Assembly (NCBI GenBank): GCA_004556755.1
Contig: SFFW01000003.1
Coordinates: 19,398-83,397, forward strand
Source of the DNA: Clostridiales bacterium
GTDB lineage: Bacteria; Bacillota; Clostridia; Oscillospirales; Oscillospiraceae
Direction: 5' to 3'
DNA length: 64,000 nucleotides
In this document: positions 63,399-64,000 of the stretch, piece after piece
Position numbering within the stretch: position 1 is the first letter of the stretch
How the letters are laid out: each line of letters opens with the position of its first letter
Translations under genes and position numbers: made by a program
Notes under the pieces: model-generated
What the model was told of the DNA's origin: nothing
Databases searched by the model: none
Seen by the model: only the letters and a program-made list of their open reading frames with translations

Positions 63399-63781
63399 GT
63401 TACTACCTCCCAGCCGTACACATCCGGTGCGTAGGTGTTGGCATCGATGGTGCTTATGTAGTGCTTGCCGTTGTAGCTGACTTTATCGCCGGTATTATAA
63501 GCGTCGTGCGCCCCTGTAGGCTGTACCCATTCGGGATATTCGTCAAGGCTGACAGCTACCCACAAGGCTGGTGTCGCGTCCGGCGTCCAGTCCGCCTGTG
63601 CCGTGTGAGCCTGTATGCACTTGTACAGTGTGCTGTCGTATCTCACCCTGTCACCTACGGCATAGGCTTTAAGCTCCCACGCAGGGAAAAGCTCCACGGC
63701 GGTCAGGGCGTTTTCGTCAGGCATGGTACTTGCTGCCGTCTCGATTTTGGCTCTGTAGGCTATCGCTTCTGCTCTCGTCAT
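63395..63781 (-). CDS. phage protein with carbohydrate-binding (CBM5/12-like) repeats
   Basis: 128 residues. Two Trp/Tyr-rich modules of chitin-binding type are visible: AYAVGDRVRYDSTLYKCIQAH followed by WTPD..LWV, and YNTGDKVSYNGKHYISTID followed by YGWEVV. The N-terminus (TRAEAIAYRAKIETAA) is helical. Such proteins occur beside tail fibres and lysins in phages of Clostridia. Its start overlaps the upstream stop. Confidence 0.82.
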   Translation of the reverse strand: MTRAEAIAYRAKIETAASTMPDENALTAVELFPAWELKAYAVGDRVRYDSTLYKCIQAHTAQADWTPDATPALWVAVSLDEYPEWVQPTGAHDAYNTGDKVSYNGKHYISTIDANTYAPDVYGWEVVT

Positions 63782-64000
63782 GTCGCACCTCCTGTGATGA
63801 TTTGTAATGCCTCAGTGTCGCTTATAGGCTCGTCCGTGGCAGGAGCATCAATCTCGCTCCACTTGCCGACATCTTCGGGCAGAGCATCAACGCAGTTCCA
63901 TTCACTTGTGCCGTCAGTAAGCGCCTTGCCTTCATCAGCGGTCAAACGGACATAGGCAATCTCTGTGCCGTCACCATAGATGTGTTTAACATTTTTAGTT
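63778..64000 (-). CDS. partial phage protein, C-terminal end only
   Basis: The last about 73 residues of a gene continuing past the window: TKNVKHIYGDGTEIAYVRLT through WNCVDALPEDVGKWSEID to ALQIITGGAT. Likely a tail or baseplate-associated protein by position. The beginning is not visible. Confidence 0.7.
   Translation of the reverse strand, partial: TKNVKHIYGDGTEIAYVRLTADEGKALTDGTSEWNCVDALPEDVGKWSEIDAPATDEPISDTEALQIITGGAT

Larger units (their letters stand above)
61853..64000. mobile_element. edge of an integrated prophage at tRNA-Ala
   Basis: Downstream of tRNA-Ala five genes run on minus toward the tRNA: tail-type fragment, CBM-like protein, CHAP endolysin, XhlA-like protein and phage holin. 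This is the lysis end of a prophage; integrase and most structural genes must lie beyond the window. The attachment core is likely within the tRNA 3' part, but the second copy is not visible. Confidence 0.8.

Overview
The window reads as a chromosome segment of an anaerobic, monoderm, spore-forming Clostridia, probably an Oscillospiraceae-like gut butyrate producer. Supporting signs are canonical sigma-A promoters (TTGACA-like, about 17 bp, TATAAT-like), strong GGAGG ribosome sites with some GTG and TTG starts, clostridial gene orders (dprA-topA-trmFO; rnc-smc-ftsY; yhbY-nadD-yqeK-rsfS; comEC-holA; SRP RNA-dnaX-ybaB), clostridial DUF families, a membrane pyrophosphatase and a butyryl-CoA:acetate CoA-transferase type enzyme. 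The genus is inference.

Layout. 1-5470: a 1609-residue secreted SGNH-hydrolase/Ig-like protein, translationally coupled to an 85-residue Cys-containing peptide. 5500-12700: rRNA methyltransferase, dprA, topA, trmFO, plsX, rnc. 12700-24130: a radical-SAM protein, an unusually short smc, ftsY, rdgB, yhbY, a nadD-yqeK fusion, an LCP ligase, rsfS, leuS and rpsU. 24170-26070 (minus): CoA-transferase and Ala-tRNA(Pro) deacylase. 26190-29400: an OGG-type glycosylase, sirtuin, WecG/TagA glycosyltransferase, tmk and a divergent Cys/Gly-rich microprotein. 29560-39600: mltG, a U32 peptidase-family protein, alaS, HIT, comEC, holA, an RNase M5-like protein and nrdR. 39590-46840: a DUF421-DUF4363 pair whose first gene appears to start with AUA, a NagB-like/GlmM/hexapeptide amino-sugar cluster, a candidate sporulation gene, a DUF4364 regulator, asnA and uppP. 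46890-51900 (minus): two paralogous M23 cell-wall hydrolases and hppA, with two copies of a structured element flanking hppA. 52180-57830: plsC, a heterodimeric ABC exporter, an SDR reductase and a small membrane protein. 57870-61760 (minus): a GtrII-like membrane protein, ybaB, dnaX and the large SRP RNA. 61850 to the end: tRNA-Ala(CGC), then the lysis/tail end of a prophage that runs off the window.

Most genes are housekeeping. The least explained signals are the element flanking hppA, a 108-nt nested hairpin in the prophage lysis module, the AUA start of the DUF421 gene, the coupled peptide after the SGNH protein, the Cys/Gly microprotein, and the direct repeats shared by both M23 promoters. 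No CRISPR array, insertion sequence or recognisable defence system was seen.
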